The notes under the pieces were generated by a model. The model was not told where the DNA came from and ran no database searches. It saw only the letters and a list, made by a program, of their open reading frames with translations. This document shows, one piece after another, positions 63,256 through 64,000 of a stretch of DNA of 64,000 nucleotides (position 1 is the first letter of the stretch; each line of letters begins with the position of its first letter). A program made the position numbers and the translations under genes. The DNA comes from Megaustenia siamemsis (lineage: Eukaryota; Mollusca; Gastropoda; Stylommatophora; Ariophantidae), in assembly GCA_032433765.1 (NCBI GenBank), contig JAVIAB010000046.1:58488500-58552499 (forward strand), given 5' to 3'.

Positions 63256-64000
63256 TCATTTATAAGTTTATGTATAGAAGTTGTTTGTTGTTTGTTGGTG
63301 TACATTAGAGGTGATATAGAAGTTGTTTGTTGTTTGTTGGTGTACATTAGAGGTGATATAGAAGTTGTTTGTTGTTTGTTGGTGTACATTAGAGGTGATA
63401 TAGAAGTTGTTTGTTGTTTGTTGGTGTACATTAGAGGTGATATAGAAGTTGTTTGTTGTTTGATGGTGTACATTATAGGTGATATAGAAGTTGTTTGTTG
63501 GTGTACATTAGAGGTGGTATAGAAGTTGTTTGTTGTTTGTTGGTGTACATTAGAGGTGATATAGAAGTTGTTTGTTGTTTGATGGTGTACATTAGAGGTG
63601 ATATAGAAGTTGTTTGTTGTTTGATGGTGTACATTAGAGGTGATATAGAAGATGTGTGTTGTTTGATGGTGTACATTAGAGGTGATATAGAAGTTGTTTG
63701 TTGTTTATTGTTTGTTGGTGTACATTAGAGGTGATATAGAAGTTGTTTGTTGTTTGTTGGTGTACTTTAGAGGTGATATAGAAGTTGTTTGTTGTTTGAT
63801 GGTGTACATTAGAGGTGATATAGAAGTTGTTTGTTGGTGTACATTAGAGGTGATATAGAAGTTGTTTGTTGTTTGATGGTGTACATTAGAGGTGATATAG
63901 AAGTTGTTTGTTGTTTGTTGGTATACTTTAGAGGTGATATAGAAGTTGTTTGTTGTTTGTTGGTGTACATTAGAGGTGATATAGAAGTTGTTTGTTGTTT
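63256..64000. repeat. 42-bp tandem repeat, about 18 copies, runs off the window
   Basis: Unit gaggtgatatagaagttgtt + tgttgtttgttggtgtacat + ta; some units lack the second ttgtttg block. Open on both strands because 42 is a multiple of 3. Confidence 0.95.

Overview
The window looks like animal nuclear DNA from a lophotrochozoan, most likely a mollusc (inference). The support is a spliced fibrillar-collagen gene with GT-AG introns, several decayed LINE families, tRNA-headed SINEs, a decayed multi-EGF fragment of a type common in molluscs, and introns packed with minisatellites. Nothing bacterial, viral or organellar was seen.

The one gene I can support lies on the minus strand and runs right to left across almost the whole window. 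I assembled 17 exons (e1 at 62640 down to e17 ending at 2161) by reading Gly-X-Y codons between splice sites. Exon lengths 5' to 3' are 127, 89, 54, 54, 162, 108, 136, 80, 162, 54, 108, 54, 72, 36, 36, 72 and 157 bp, or 1,561 coding bases in about 60.5 kb. They encode the last 150 Gly-X-Y triplets of the helix, the C-telopeptide, and the start of the C-propeptide with its first conserved cysteine motif (RTCRDL). The N-terminal part of the gene lies beyond 64000 and the rest of the C-propeptide beyond position 1. Two introns (e1/e2 and e7/e8) split a glycine codon in phase 1, and each pair of flanking exons sums to exactly 216 bp. Two glycines of the helix are replaced by alanine (in e1 and e11).

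The introns are mosaics of tandem repeats and retroelements. From the left: an EGF-like pseudogene fragment on the plus strand between inverted 38-40 bp repeat arms (1-2155); 45-bp and 23-bp arrays and tRNA-derived SINEs (2.3-6.9 kb); a 4 kb G/T/A-rich, C-poor tract (7.16-11.15 kb); a 9.2 kb array of about 137 copies of a 67-bp unit (13.12-22.31 kb); many arrays of 13-63 bp units between 24 and 64 kb; and at least fifteen LINE fragments. The fragments include a 3.8 kb EN-RT-RNaseH element with a 13-bp target duplication (48998-52805).

The most interesting pattern is that at least four arrays are internal expansions of LINE sequence. The 67-bp unit is a piece of the C-terminal RT coding region, the 53-bp unit is a piece of the RT domain, the 38-bp unit is a piece of a LINE 3' region, and a 30-bp unit lies just upstream of an endonuclease domain. 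For the 38-bp and 53-bp arrays the unit length equals the distance between two short direct repeats in LINE sequence, and an unexpanded 38-bp-type copy survives in the same window. Other arrays begin at splice sites, so that repeat units carry copies of donor or acceptor sequence.
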